Source: Stomoxys calcitrans (Eukaryota > Arthropoda > Insecta > Diptera > Muscidae). From it: DNA of 64,000 bases. Within the stretch, counting starts at the first letter, position 1, and the number at the start of each line of letters is the position of its first letter. Positions 22,020 through 32,690 of the stretch are shown here, piece by piece. The notes beneath the pieces are model-generated. The model ran no database searches, was not told where the DNA came from, and saw only the letters and a program-made list of their open reading frames with translations. The translations under genes were made by a program, and so were the position numbers. The DNA lies in contig NC_081553.1 in assembly GCF_963082655.1 (NCBI RefSeq), forward strand, positions 186,938,752-187,002,751, written 5' to 3'.

Positions 22020-22870
22020 GAACAAAAGGTTAGGTTTGGTTAGGTTTAAAAGAGGGTGTGGATATTAAACCGCTCCATGCCACAATGGACATACACCTAA
22101 GCCAATAATAGGCTTGTTGTGCGCCCTAAATGCCAAAAAAATGTAACATTGAAAAAGAAAATCTAAGTAAGAAATTCCGTGCTGCTTACAAAATTCTTTA
22201 TTGTTTTCCATGCCACGTTCATGTTAGGTATTGTATTACGGACAGTAAATTGCCCTTAAGGCCTATTTACTGTCCGTAAAGATGTTCACACTCGACGTCC
22301 TTACGTTAGTACCACACCACCTCATGCATTCCGTGATCGCGCGAATCGCCGCCTGCAAGACCGTATTATGGTCAGGCAGTCTAAAACAGATCTCAGTCCC
22401 AGGGTTCTCTCTGTCCTCTAGCTTTTATACATCCGTGTAACATGATCTTCCAGATGGCAATACTAGGGTTCCGTCATTCCAAGATTGTGCCGCTGGCACC
22501 AGTGCCTCGGAGTCGACCTCAAGTGTTGTCTCAGGCATCCGATCGGATATAACTTTCCTTCCTTTCAGGTTTTCCTATCTTCGCCTCGATTATACCGCGA
22601 TATATATTCTACCATTGCTTTAAGTCTCATAGACCTAGTGGATGCCTCGCACTTAGTCTGTATGTCTATGGGTCGGATATCTAGAACAGTCTCCAGTGCC
22701 CTAGTGGGCGTGGTCCCCATCGCTCTACATATGCCAAGACAACATGTCCTCCGAACCTGTTGTATGGTTAATGGATTAAGATATGGAGAGAACATTTTTC
22801 CTTGCTCTAGGTATTCGATAGTGGCGATGGCAAGGATACCACATAACCGATCCATAATGATGGTATGTCG
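22020..22870 (-). pseudogene. LOA/R1-like LINE 3' half: RT thumb, RNase H, 3' UTR
   Basis: On the minus strand the RT C-terminal thumb comes first (RRTCCLGICRAMGTTPTRAL, VLDIRPIDIQTKCEA, about 22780-22650). A broken RNase H start follows (CYTDV, with G-S-K worn, then TEICFRLPDHNTVLQAAIRA) near 22445-22345. Next is NIFTDSK (second Asp-bearing block) near 22290-22270, then stops. The third RNase H block and zinc motif are deleted. The 3' end is 'ggcttaggtgtatgtccatt', 'gcatggagcggttta' and CCTAACCAAACCTAACC (22027-22046). Confidence 0.82.
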
Positions 22871-23870
22871 TCTATCTAGAATGAGAGCAGCATAGCAGTA
22901 ACTCAGTTGAGGAGCAACAAGGATGCAGGAACTGATGGGGTACCAGCAGAAAAATAAAGGACCGGAGGCGTGTATATCATACAGCAGCAACGCACCAGAA
23001 GACATTTCGGTAGAAAAAAAAGAGTGAAAAAAACTTTTAACCGTAAGAAGTAGTGAGAAATGAAAAGATGTAAGTGCGAGCAAGTCGTGATGTTTAGGAG
23101 TCAAAATGACAAACGAAAGTTTTACCTTAGATGCCCTTAGTACAGACACATCCTGCAGCACAAAAGAAGAAAGAAAGCCTTACAACAGATAGAGATAGAG
23201 TTCTTAAGACATGAAAATAACATTTTTCCCTGAACTTCGCATGACACCACCATTGAGGTTTTAAAACGTACGCCATCTAGCTAGAATGAGGTCAACATAG
23301 CAGTAACTCGTCGGAAAAACAACAAGGCAGCAGGAGCCGATGGGTTACCAGCAGAACAATTTAAGACTGAAGGCAAGCATGAACCGTAGCAGAGCGCCAG
23401 GTCGATAGCGGCGGTGACGAGGTTTACAGAGAATCTTACAATCATAGCAGTAAATCGAATAAATAATAACAAGGCTGCAGGAGCTATTAAAGACTGGATG
23501 TGAGTGTACAATACAATAGCAATGCGCCAGAAGAGGAGTCAGTAGAAAAGGAGAGAGGAAAAATGTTTATTCCACAGAGAGAAGATGGTAATGGAAAGAC
23601 ATAATTGTAATCGAACCAAGGTATTCAGGAGTCACAATAAATTTGGGAAATGCTGCCAAAGAGTTAAGCATCAAACTAAAAGCTTTGGTGAAGCTATATC
23701 ATCCTGTTGAAACGAGGAAATCTGGTAACGGATTCATATCCGAAGCACAGATTTGTTTCAACACTGGTATTCAAAAGCGGTGGCGGCGAGGATACCACAA
23801 AACCGATCGCTGATGATGGTACAGAGTGTAGCAGTAAGCCTGCTGAAGAACAACAAGGCAGCAGAAGCGA
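22871..23870 (+). pseudogene. Repeated fragments of an RTE-like LINE RT N-terminus
   Basis: At least four diverged copies of one short coding segment occur here: near 22905-22950 (NKDAGTDGVPAE), 23310-23365 (NNKAAGADGLPAEQFKTEG), 23470-23500 (NNKAAGAIKDW) and 23845-23872 (NNKAAEAMA). K-A-A-G-A-D-G-L-P-A-E-L-F-K is the conserved start of the reverse transcriptase in a widespread insect LINE type. The surrounding sequence ('gcgccagaagaggagtcagtagaaaa') is repeated too, so a longer piece was multiplied and scrambled. No frame exceeds 80 codons. Confidence 0.6.
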
Positions 23871-23874
23871 TGGC

Positions 23875-24140
23875 TTAGGTTATGTTAAAAAGAAGTAAGG
23901 ATTTAAATCGTCCCAATTCCACTATGGGCGTATACCTCAGCCATTAATCTTTAATCCGCGGTTTGTTCTGCGCTCTATGTATTGCAGGAAATTCCAAATA
24001 ATCTGTTGCAGAAACTCCGTGGTACTCACATAATCCCTTATTTTCCATGCTGTGTCACTAAGGCGGTTGAAGCCTAAGTCCCGATACCTGTTAGCTGCGA
24101 AAGCTGAGCAATGGTACAGGAAATGCTTCAACACACAGTG
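23875..24140 (-). pseudogene. LINE ORF2 C-terminus and 3' UTR
   Basis: The minus-strand frame reads KHFLYHCSAFAANRYRDLGF (end of the C-terminal zinc-binding motif, H-x3-C), SDTAWKIRDYVST and QYIERRTNRGLKING, then stop. The 3' UTR has a worn 'ggctgaggtatacgcccata' block and a tail near 23878-23886. The 3' UTR resembles that of the LINE at 22020-22870, and the two may be parts of one element split by rearrangement. Confidence 0.75.
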
Positions 24141-24185
24141 GCATAGAATGGAGAAAAAAACTGGTAAAAAAATATGCCATTTGAG

Positions 24186-24650
24186 AATGGATAGAGATAA
24201 TATAGACCGACCTGGCGATTTGGGGTCTTAAGTCTATAACAGGCGCATTGATTACCCGACTTCGCTGAAATTTGGAAGAGAGAGTTGTATTAAGGCTCCC
24301 AATATTTGTCCTGAAAATACTCCATATAGGGCTATATTTAGATATAGCTGCCATACACACAGATCTTCAGCTTTAGGGTCTAAAGACCATAAAAGACGCA
24401 TTCATTCTCCAATTTTGCTGAAATTTGAAATAGTAATTTGCACTGGAGGCCTCGTCATTCGACCCGAATATGATGTATATAGGATCATATTTACATATTG
24501 CTACCAAATATTCTTAATATTGGCCTATATTTGGATATTAATATGGATATAGTAGTGTTATAATAAATTTGGATAATAAATATATGTATTGTGGTGGGTA
24601 TTAAAAGTTCGGCACGACCGATCTTAACACGTTTCTACTTGTTTTTTACT
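24186..24650 (+). mobile_element. DINE-1/Helentron-like element, subfamily I, right part
   Basis: Begins within a monomer ('tatagaccgacctggcgatt') after a family X scrap (24125-24185). It ends with 'tggtgggtattaaaagttcggc', a degenerate terminal hairpin (ttcggcacgaccga) and 'cgtttctacttgtt'. The left end with the 'gtccgtctg' block is missing. Confidence 0.72.
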
Positions 24651-24716
24651 TCGGTTCTATCCCACTGGGTAACGTCTCGAAGTCTTCCCCACATACCCTA
24701 TCACCTATCACAACTA

Positions 24717-24980
24717 AAGCAAAGCAAAGCAAATTTTGCCCATGAACATTCCACTATGGAACAGGGGCAAACTTCTCACATATCAATGAGTGCAGTCCGA
24801 TTCAAGTCTTAAGCTCAATGATAAGGCGCCTCCTTTTTATAGCCGAGTCCGAACGGCGTGCCGCAGTGCGACACCTCTTTGGAGAGAAGTTTTACATGGC
24901 ATAGTACCTCACAAATGTTGCCCATTAGGAGGGAAAAACCACCGTTGAAAATTTTCTTTGATGGTCTCGCCAGGATTCGA
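24717..24980 (-). mobile_element. SINE family 1, minus strand, 14-bp TSD
   Basis: Reverse orientation: tail 'aaattttgcccatgaacatt', body 'tttttatagccgagtccg' and 'gtgccgcagtgcgacac', and box B (ggattcgaacc) at the right edge. The 5' head with box A is missing. Flanking repeats ACCTATCACAACTA at 24703-24716 and 24981-24994 are perfect over 14 bases, though the first bases may belong to box B. A short (AAGC)n-like spacer lies between the left duplication and the tail. Confidence 0.88.
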
Positions 24981-24994
24981 ACCTATCACAACTA

Positions 24995-26063
24995 GTCTGC
25001 ATAAATGAGTACTATGTGTGTCCAAAGCCATTTTGATCTCCTCCTTACTTCCCCTCAGTGTTAGCCTAATTTCGGCATCTGTCGTCGCGATTCAGATTGA
25101 CGTCGTCCGTCAGAGTGGTTCACTGTTTCGCAGTTCTACTCTTGTCGCCCACGCTATTAACTCGGACTGAGCAGACTTGAAAGGCATTCGCAAACCAAGT
25201 CGTCTGCCGTCTTTTATCCTCTTACTCCTCTATATCCCGGTACCCAGCTGATACAGATTGTGTCGAACTCAGAAGACTCTTAAAACTTCTTTCAACTTTC
25301 CAAAACCATTCGCGGTCAATTTACTGTCCGTAAATATGTTGATACTCGATATCCTCGTGTTGATCACATATATGTGTGTCAAAAGTCATACTGATCTCCT
25401 CTTTACTTCCCCTGCCGACGCCTTTCGGATTGACGTCGTCTGCAGAGTGGTTCACTGTTTCGCAGTTCTACTCTTTTCGCCCACACCATTAACTGGGACT
25501 GAGCCGCCTTGAAAGGCATTCGCAAACCAAGTCGTCTGCCCTACCTTATCCCCTTACTCCTCTATATCCCGGTACCCAGCTGATACAGATTGTGTCGAAC
25601 TCAGAAGACTCTTTAATCTTCTTTCAATATTCCAAAACCATTTTACTGTCCGTAAATATGTTGATACTCGGTATCCTTGTGTTGAACCTCTGGCATCTCA
25701 CACATTACTGAATTGACGGATTTCCTCCTGTAGGACTGTGTTATGGTCAAGCTACTGGAAATGGAACACTGGGTCCTAGCATAAAATACCAGATGGCAAT
25801 GCCAGAGTTTTGTCAACAAAAGTCTGTGCTGCTGAGGCCTGTGTCTCGCACTCGACCTCAAATGCTGCCTCGGGTATCACATCCGAAACCCTTTCCACTC
25901 TAGTCTGGTTTTTCACCATTGCCTTAATTGACCTGCTTCTAACTCCTATCCACTCCCCCATCCATTCAAGTCACATAGCTTGCATTATACTTAGTTTGCA
26001 TGTCTATGGCATGGTTCCCATCGCCCCGCCTATGCCAAGATAATATATTCTCTCAACCTGTTA
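24995..26063 (-). pseudogene. LOA/R1-like LINE RNase H region with 332-bp tandem duplication
   Basis: On the minus strand, from the right: RT thumb scraps (AMGEWIG region near 25960), then LALPSG and the linker toward RNase H. SINIFTDSK (catalytic Asp block) lies near 25660-25635. Next is ISWVPGYRGVRG-KTADDL, in which the G-N-E becomes a stop, near 25250-25180. The segment carrying the last two motifs is present twice: the landmark 'cagctgatacagattg' lies at 25245 and 25577, a 332-bp period (about 25020-25350 and 25352-25684). The SINE at 24717-24980 sits at its downstream edge. Sequence parallels the LINE at 22020-22870. Confidence 0.75.
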
Positions 26064-26065
26064 TA

Positions 26066-26287
26066 TTGGGTTGCCCAAAAAGTAATTGCGGATTTTTTAA
26101 AAGAAAGTAAATGCATTTTTAATAAAACTTAGAATGAAGTTTAATCAAATATACTTTTTTTACAAGCTAAAAGTAACAGCTGATAACTGACAGAAGAAAG
26201 AATGCAATTACAGAGTCACAAGCTGTGATAAAATATGTCAACGCCGACTATATGAAAAATCCGCAATTACTTTTTGGGCAACCCTAA
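26066..26287 (+). mobile_element. Mariner-derived MITE, copy 4 (worn)
   Basis: TA-flanked member (26064-26065 and 26288-26289) with an internal deletion after 'atactttttttacaag' and a right terminus altered to 'gcaaccctaa'. It sits against the LINE fragment on its left. Confidence 0.87.
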
Positions 26288-26289
26288 TA

Positions 26290-26520
26290 TCCTCATATGC
26301 ACTTCCTCTTCATCGCCATTCACTATACTACCCAGGCTTAAGTAAATATTGGTTAAATTACGATCCTGTAAAGCCAACGAAATATTTTCGAAGTCTGACT
26401 CCATTTCGAGTTCAGACTTAGGCCCGCTTACATAGAGACCAAAATCTGTGTACCATCTTGGCGTGCTTCTGAAATTGAAACTTCCAGTTCTGTATGTATG
26501 TATGCCCCACACGCGGGAAA
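26290..26520 (-). pseudogene. Possible RNase H fragment of a LINE
   Basis: A minus-strand open stretch reads FRSTPRWYTDFGLYVSGPKS, then EMESDFENISLALQDRNL. W-Y-T-D followed by G-L-Y-V-S-G-P-K resembles the start of RNase H in I-like LINEs (W-Y-T-D-G-S-K...G-V-Y-G-P), with the G-S-K segment lost. Nothing else in it supports the assignment. Confidence 0.35.
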
Positions 26521-26930
26521 GAAGGGGAACATTATGTGGCAACTACAAAGGAATAAGTCTACTTCCCATCGTATACAAGGTACTTTCGAGCGTACTGTAT
26601 GAGAGAATCAAATCTAAAGTCAACGACAAAATTAGGTCTTTTCAGTAAGGCCTTAGACCCGGTAAATCTCTTTGTTGACTATAAATCCCTATACGTTCTA
26701 TGATAAATATATCCGGCCATGTCTGACTTTGGTATTCTTGCAAAATTGATACGACTGACACACGATCCCCAGTTAATATTACAAAGCAGAAGATTTAACG
26801 AGATGTAGGTGGCATGACACACTATACACAAAAGTACACAGGCCTTTCGTCTTTGACAACCATGTAAATTTTCTCTAAAGACAAACATTCTGTGAAATTT
26901 CTCTAAAGACAAAATTGTTATAAAAAGCGA
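26510..26930 (+). pseudogene. RTE-like LINE reverse transcriptase fragment
   Basis: Plus strand: GTLCGNYKGISLLPIVYKVL and YERIKSKVNDKIRSFQ, then GLRPGKS. This corresponds to the C-N-N-Y-R-G-I-S-L-L...G-F-R-P-G-K-S region of the RT fingers. It is followed in another frame by LFVDYKSLYVL (motif A, with the catalytic Asp in V-D-Y-K) near 26665-26695, and then SDFGILAKLIRLTHD near 26720-26765. About 40 residues are missing between the fingers and motif A. Several stops. Confidence 0.78.
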
Positions 26931-28204
26931 CCTTAGTCCCAGATACCCATTCTGTTAACATGGCCTTGGTCATGAATCATGAAGTCCAAGTCACGTCAAG
27001 AGTAATCACATCCATAACACAATAGTGGCCATTCTCCATTAAGAATAGAAGCCACTGAGTCATTGTCTCAGCCGTCCTATTCGAACTTTAGAGTTTGCCT
27101 CGTGGTCACTTAGCAATGGGATCAATAACTTAAGAGTCACATATTCATAACCACTTTAATCATAGCAATGGCAGATATCCCCAGACACCACGGCCACTGG
27201 TTGTCAGTGAATTTATTATGAGCACATTATGGGACGGTCATCGAAATCAGTAACTGGCGCCTTTGAAAAAGACAGAAAAGAGTTAACTTATGTGGGTCTA
27301 GTAGTAAATGGTAATATTCGTAAAACAAATTTCATGTATCTAGACTCGGAATGCCGTGTGTGACAAATCAGTCTTGGAGTGCTTGACAGAAAAATTCTTC
27401 GAAAAATGTATGCAGCAACATGATTTGATGAAAATTATTAAGGTCGTTTGGCTAAAGCATCAAACGATTTGTATAAGCCAACTAAGCATGTTGAGTAACT
27501 ATTATCCAATCCAATTTCCAAAATTTCATTGCAATCTCCATACTACTTTTCTTCAAGTAAAACCTTCAACCCTTTGCCTTTGTTTATATCATAAGCATTT
27601 TTCAGAAATGTCAAAAAAAGCGATGTCATCTCATAAATGATGCATAAAATTTCTAAGACATTTGTTCATCAAAAGACGTAGTTTGATTTCTTTATTTGAA
27701 ATTTATACAAGCCCCCTCTGGCCAAACAAATTTATATCTGTAACAATTTCGTTTGACAATAAAACAGACAGTGATGTGATGATGTTGATGTTAAATGAAA
27801 GTTTTTTTGTCATTTCATTTTTTTAATTGCGGTTTTCGTCAAAGATGCGAATGGAGATTTTGATATGCAATCATTGGGGTGTATCATCTGTTGGGATTTT
27901 TTGTTACGCTATCTTCACTCACTTAAGATGTGAGTCAAAACAAAACTTCAAAATAAGAAGATGACTGTGACCAAAAAAAAAATGGTTTTAAAAAGATCTA
28001 CTCAGTGTAAACGCCGTTATGTTGATTATTAAATGTTATGTGAATAAGGGCGTAACCTGGTTTAAGGTTTGTGTCTTAAGTCTTTCGTTCAGGCAAGTGT
28101 GTTACTACAAAATGCAAGTGTATACATTGCCTAAATCAAAAGGCATGCATAGTAACATAGTTAAGAGCTCACTAGAGATGTTGTGGTTGTAGAAAAAATT
28201 GATT
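26931..28204. other. Anonymous DNA, no gene assigned
   Basis: 26931-27360 may hold further worn LINE sequence but nothing specific. 27360-28204 is AT-rich and apparently single copy, apart from a right half-copy of the 78-bp palindromic element at 28067-28086 (gtttgtgtcttaagtctttc). The 94-codon frame at 27356 has no protein-like signature. Confidence 0.5.
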
Positions 28205-28495
28205 AGAGGCCACCATGATGTAGAAGTTGGCTTTTTCCATTTATGACACTAAACGCCTGGTTTTGAAATCTGGGGAGAACATCAGAACCAATTTTCAGAA
28301 ACGGTTATCCCCTCACTAATGCTAGCACCATTTATGATGTATTCAGCCAAGTAAAATTTCTCTACTTAGAGGTAGAGGTAAGGAGGACCCTTACCATTGA
28401 GCTATGCTTTGAATAGGGCAGCACTTATTAACATGAGAGAAGTATCCTCTATGTGTCTTAATGCAATGTTCATGGGCAATTTTACAATTTGTCAT
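28205..28495 (+). mobile_element. SINE family 1, degenerate copy
   Basis: Recognisable landmarks in order: 'aggccaccatgatgtagaag' (box A region, worn), 'cgcctggttttgaaatctgg' (box B region), 'agaacatcagaacc', 'cggttatcccctcactaatgctag', and at the end 'gcaatgttcatgggcaattt'. It is more diverged than the other copies and probably older. Confidence 0.75.
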
Positions 28496-28649
28496 ACTTC
28501 ATTAAATCTTCAAGATAGAAGTTCAAATATAAAAAGTCAACAGACATCGAGTAGTATAAGATTTTCTATGAAAATTTTGCACCAAATTTTCTATAAAAAT
28601 CTTAATTCCACAGAATTTTTGAAGCAATTAATTGTTAACTATTTTTTAG

Positions 28650-28767
28650 CCTCCACCATAGGATGGGGGAATACTAGTTTCGTTTGTAACACAGCGAAAT
28701 ATTGGTCTAAGACCCCCTAAAGTATATATGTTCTTAATCGCCATGACATTTTAAGCGGATCTATCTA
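28650..28767 (+). mobile_element. DINE-1/Helentron-like element, left end only
   Basis: 'cctccaccataggatggggg', 'cgtttgtaacacagcgaaa', 'ccctaaagtatatatgttct' and 'ccatgacattttaagcggatct' match the first ~115 bases of subfamily II. The element is cut by a MITE at 28768 and does not resume beyond it. Confidence 0.75.
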
Positions 28768-29004
28768 TTGGGTTGCCCAAAAAGAAATTGCGGATTTTTC
28801 ATATAGTCGGCGTTGACAAATTTTTTCACAGCTTGTGACTCTGTAATTGCATTCTTTCTTCTGTCAGTTATCAGCTGTTACTTTTAGCTTGCTTTAGAAA
28901 AAAAGTGTAAAAAAAGTATATTTGATTAAAGTTCATTCTAAGTTTTATTAAAAATGCATTTACTTTCTTTTAAAAAATTCGCAATTACTTTTTGGGCAAC
29001 CCAA
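28768..29004 (-). mobile_element. Mariner-derived MITE, copy 5 (full length)
   Basis: A 237-bp copy in reverse orientation, the same length as the copy at 3718-3954, with TA at 28766-28767 and 29005-29006. Apart from one substitution in the left terminal repeat (gaaattgcgg) and one in the right (attcgcaatt) it looks young. Confidence 0.92.
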
Positions 29005-29029
29005 TATTACCAGTACGACATGTTCCAAC

Positions 29030-29935
29030 TTCACTTATAAAAGTCTCTTCTTTGTCCAAGAAGGCCGCCAAAGTGAAGTCTCCCACAATCCAAGTCACCT
29101 CGATGTAGCCAACCACATCATAACCACATAAAGGGCACTATTGACCGAACGGTCCTATGTCTACGCATACTGATAGGCATGCCGCAAACCAGTAAAAGTC
29201 TCTTCTTTGTCCAAGAAGGCCGCCAAAGTGAAGTCGCCCGCAACTGAGTTCCCCTTGATGTAGCCAACCACTCATAACCACATAAAGAGCACTATCGACG
29301 GAACGGCCCTAAGTGTACGCATGCTGATAGGCATGCCGCAAACCAGTAAAGAGTCGAGCCTTTGCCTAATACATATGCCAATTATTCTCTCCAAAGTCTT
29401 TAAAAGGAAGGATGAGAGGTCTATCGGCCTGTAGTACTTGAACAAAAAATGACTCGGTTTTCCCGCTTTCGGAATAAAAACCATCCTAAACTCAAGGAGT
29501 TGTTTGACAATCTGTACTGCCTTTTGCGGCACACCAGGCAGTACGCCATCCGCTCCCGTTGACTTGTAGGCTTGAAACTTATTCACCGTCTACACTATCT
29601 TCTTTTCGATTAGCATGTCTTCAACCACGGACAGTGACTCGATACTATATTTTGTCAGAGGGACATCAATACACCCACTCAGGAAAGTGCATAGCAGCCA
29701 GTAGCTCAAGAATCTCAGAGTTAGATTTCCATCCAGATTCCGTCATCTCTTAGAATACATCCAAGAGTCTTAGGAGAACTCATTCAATTCCTCTATCGAC
29801 AGACCCATGAGGCAAAAACATACCCTCTTCGCCTTCGATTAAACACTTCTTCTAATTAAAATCAAATTTTGTTCACATGTTTGGTACCTAATGGAAATGT
29901 TGTAGCGTACCACTTCTTTAGGGAGTCTACGGATG
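29030..29935 (-). pseudogene. LOA/R1-like LINE: pre-RT linker and RT start, 155-bp tandem duplication
   Basis: On the minus strand, from about 29700: PLTKYSIESLSVVEDMLIEK, VNKFQAYKSTGADGVLPGV (the S-P-G-x-D-G-I/V region), RMVFIPKAGKPSHF, YYRPIDLSSFLLKTLERI and RQRLDSLLV. Then a degraded AYxKGRS...ALHVV region leads to DFTLAAFLDKEETF near 29235-29200, motif A with its catalytic Asp kept but the usual I-E-G-A-F worn. The last segment occurs twice: 29040-29195 and 29196-29350 share 'gtctcttctttgtccaag', 'catgccgcaaaccagtaaa' and the sequence between, a period of about 155 bp. Five-prime scraps extend to about 29935. Confidence 0.8.
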
Positions 29936-30714
29936 TTTTTTTTTTGTATTATGAAAAATCAATAAAAATCGAATTTTCATAAAAACTAATACTTCGCATT
30001 CCATTAATCTGTCTTTTAAAGTTTTAATTTCAAAAAAATCATAGTACCTTATTGGACATAACAAAAGACGACCATATTAATTATATGTATGTCAAGGCAT
30101 TTCTCAGCATGTTTCTTAAGTCTTTTGTTTTCATTTGGCATATTAAGAACTGACCAAATATCGAACAATCTTATTACCTTAGCATAACAATCAAACACAA
30201 TTAAGCATTTTTTTGTGATGATTTGTGCGCAACTACATCGGACCGAAGGATTTATCATTAAGTTTCGATTTAGTACATTAAGCAAAATGATGTTAATGAT
30301 ATGTATCTCACAGGCAGAAGGCAAATTAAGATCTCACATCTTAATGGTATACCTATGGATCTCTGTGTCTTTATAACAACATTTGTAGTATTGAAATATG
30401 ACCTAATGCCTTTTTTATGGTCTTTATGGCCAGTGGCTTCTAATGAAGGAATCACACAATAATGATTTATTATATATCAGATGTAATTAGGGCATATAGT
30501 GGATTTTTGATAGCAAATTTATCATTGGTTAATGAGGAGTATGGCTTATTGAGGTAGCTTTTTAAAATTGGAAACTTTCAATGACTTGGTGTATTATTGG
30601 AGAGAATTTATATCGAAATCATTTTGGATGGATGAAAAGGTAGGTTTTGGAAGTGTAAATGCTTTTCAGAAGGACAGTTTTTTATTAATTTATGAAGAAA
30701 ACATATAAGGAAAG
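29936..30714. other. Anonymous AT-rich DNA
   Basis: No gene or long repeat recognised. A right half-copy of the palindromic element (gtttcttaagtcttttgtt) lies at 30111-30129. Confidence 0.55.
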
Positions 30715-32690
30715 GCACAACATGCATACTTTAAGAAAAGATCGGTGGAGACGGCCCTACATGAAGTGATACGAGGAACGAGATGTCTCTGCCACCAAAG
30801 GTGAAGGTGTACACGATAGCGGCCTTCATCGATATTGAGGGGGCCTTTAACAACGTGGACATAGGGTCGATAATTCCCGGCCTGGACCGCACGGAGATCC
30901 TTTCGAGTATTACCCGGTGGACGGCTAATATTGGGTTGCCCAAAAAGTAATTGCGGATTTTTCATATAGTCGGCGTTGACAAATTTTTTCACAGCTTGTG
31001 ACTCTGTAATTGCATTCTTTCTTCTGTCAGTTATCAGCTGTTACTTTTAGCTTGCTTTAGAAAAAAAGTGTAAAAAAAGTATATTTGATTAAAGTTCATT
31101 CATTATTAAAAATGCATTTACTTTCTTTTAAAAAATCCGCAATTACTTTTTGGGCAACCCAATATGATTCGCTGCAAGATTATTAATGTAAACTTGGGAG
31201 AAAAAAGGGGTGTTCTCGACGATTCTCTGGAACCTAGTCATAAATGAATTTCTATTAGATCTGAATGGAGACGAAGTGAGACTGACCGTCTTTTCGATTC
31301 GAGCCAGATTTCTATCAACGATCAGCAAAATTATGGAATGGTCACTGTGGAGGCTATCGAGATGCGCTATGAAAAATGGGCTGAGAAGACAGAGCTGGTG
31401 CTCTTCACTCAGAGATATACGATACCGTGTTTCAGGCTCCCGTCTTTGGATCACTCTACAGTTATCAAAGGAGGCGAAATACCTACTCCTAGTCCTCGAT
31501 TCAAATTGTTCTGGTGGCTAAAGGCGATCTGCGCTTTCTACTACTGCAGAAGGATCTTCGATAGCAAGTGGGGAGTCAGCCTGAACATGATATACTGGAT
31601 GTAAACGGCCATTGTGAGAACAATGCTGACAAATTATGGAATGGTCACTGTGGAGGCTATCGAGATGCGCTATGAAAAATGGGCTGAGGACCAACCTAAG
31701 AAAGACAGAGCTGGTGCTCTTCACTCAGAGATATACGATACCATGTTTCAGACTCTCGTCTTTAAACAATTCTGCAGTTATCAAAGGAGGCGAAATACCT
31801 ACTCCTCGATTCAAACTGTCCTGGAAAAGGATTAGGGAGGAAAGGTGCCGAAAGGCAATATCCGCTTTCTACTACTGCAGAAGGATCTTCGATAGCAAGT
31901 GGGGAGTCAGCCTGAATATACTGACCGAGTGGATGTAAACGATCATTGTCAGAACAATGCTGACATATGCAGCACTGGTATGATGGAAGGCTGTGGAGAA
32001 GAGTACACGAACCAGGTGAACTTCAAAAGGTGCAGAGATCCATACCGCAGGAGGGTCTGAAGGCGATGCCGAATAAACAACCTGTTGAGGTTTATATTCG
32101 GGGCTGTGCCGCTAAAGTATTGCTTAGGCCGACACGCCCACTCCGCCATTCTGTAGGGGAGTGGAAGGCGGATGCTGTATTTGAATTGGATGAGACCTCG
32201 GTCTTCTCTGAACGGGATTGAAGGTCTACTCATTCGAGAAAGGTTGTTTCGTATTCGCATTCCCGGAAGAAAGGAGTTGGAGGCGTTTTTAAGTTGAATG
32301 AGACCTTGGTCTTCTCTGAAGGCTTCAGGATGTAGTAAGAGACGGAATTGGGGTTTACTCAGAGACATGACTGACATACTGTCGGCCGAGTGCACAATCT
32401 TTCAGGCAGAGGTCTGTGATATTACGTTGGCCGCAAAGCAGATCCGGAAGGTGGATCTACCACCTTCGAAACTTCAGTGGTAAGATGAGAGTCTGTAGAT
32501 TTCTGTCGCATTGCCAGAATACTCTGTTCAGCTGTTAACCAGCGGAGGACGAGGGAATTTCGGGCCCTTGATAAGGAGTCACTGAGTACGATTACAGGAG
32601 TCATAACCGAACAATGTGCGATATGACAGCGCACATGGGTGTCCCGCACAACGACTACTGCAGATACCAAATCAGACCATCCTGTTTAGC
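30715..32690 (+). pseudogene. LOA/R1-like LINE ORF2: RT to C-terminus, with nested MITE and 302-bp duplication
   Basis: Starts with HAYFKKRSVETALHEV, then motif A VYTIAAFIDIEGAFNNV (catalytic Asp, about 30810-30860) and RTEILSSITRWTAN, where a MITE (30931-31162) interrupts. It resumes with IRCKIINVNLG. The T-R-G-T-P-Q of motif B is deleted, leaving GVFSTILWNLVINEFLLDL; the A-D-D box is gone (the region reads EVRLTVFSIRARF). The segment from 31332 (MRYEKWAE...ELVLFTQRYTIP...YYCRRIFDSKWG) is repeated from 31634, a 302-bp period, each copy with its own deletions. RNase H scraps (ECTIFQAEVCDITLAAKQIR, about 32390-32450) and a C-terminal RALDKESLSTITGVI follow. Same subfamily as the LINE at 5373-6987. 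Confidence 0.85.
30931..31162 (-). mobile_element. Mariner-derived MITE, copy 6, nested in LINE
   Basis: Reverse-orientation member with TA at 30929-30930 and 31163-31164 and a 9-base internal deletion ('ttcattcattatt'). Removing it restores the LINE reading 'WTAN|MIRCKIINVNLG', which matches the uninterrupted relative at 5373 onward, so it inserted into a LINE copy already in place. Confidence 0.92.

Noticed and set aside
27356..27640. 94-codon plus ORF in apparently unique DNA
   Set aside because: No start context, splice signals or recognisable domain, and the length is compatible with chance.
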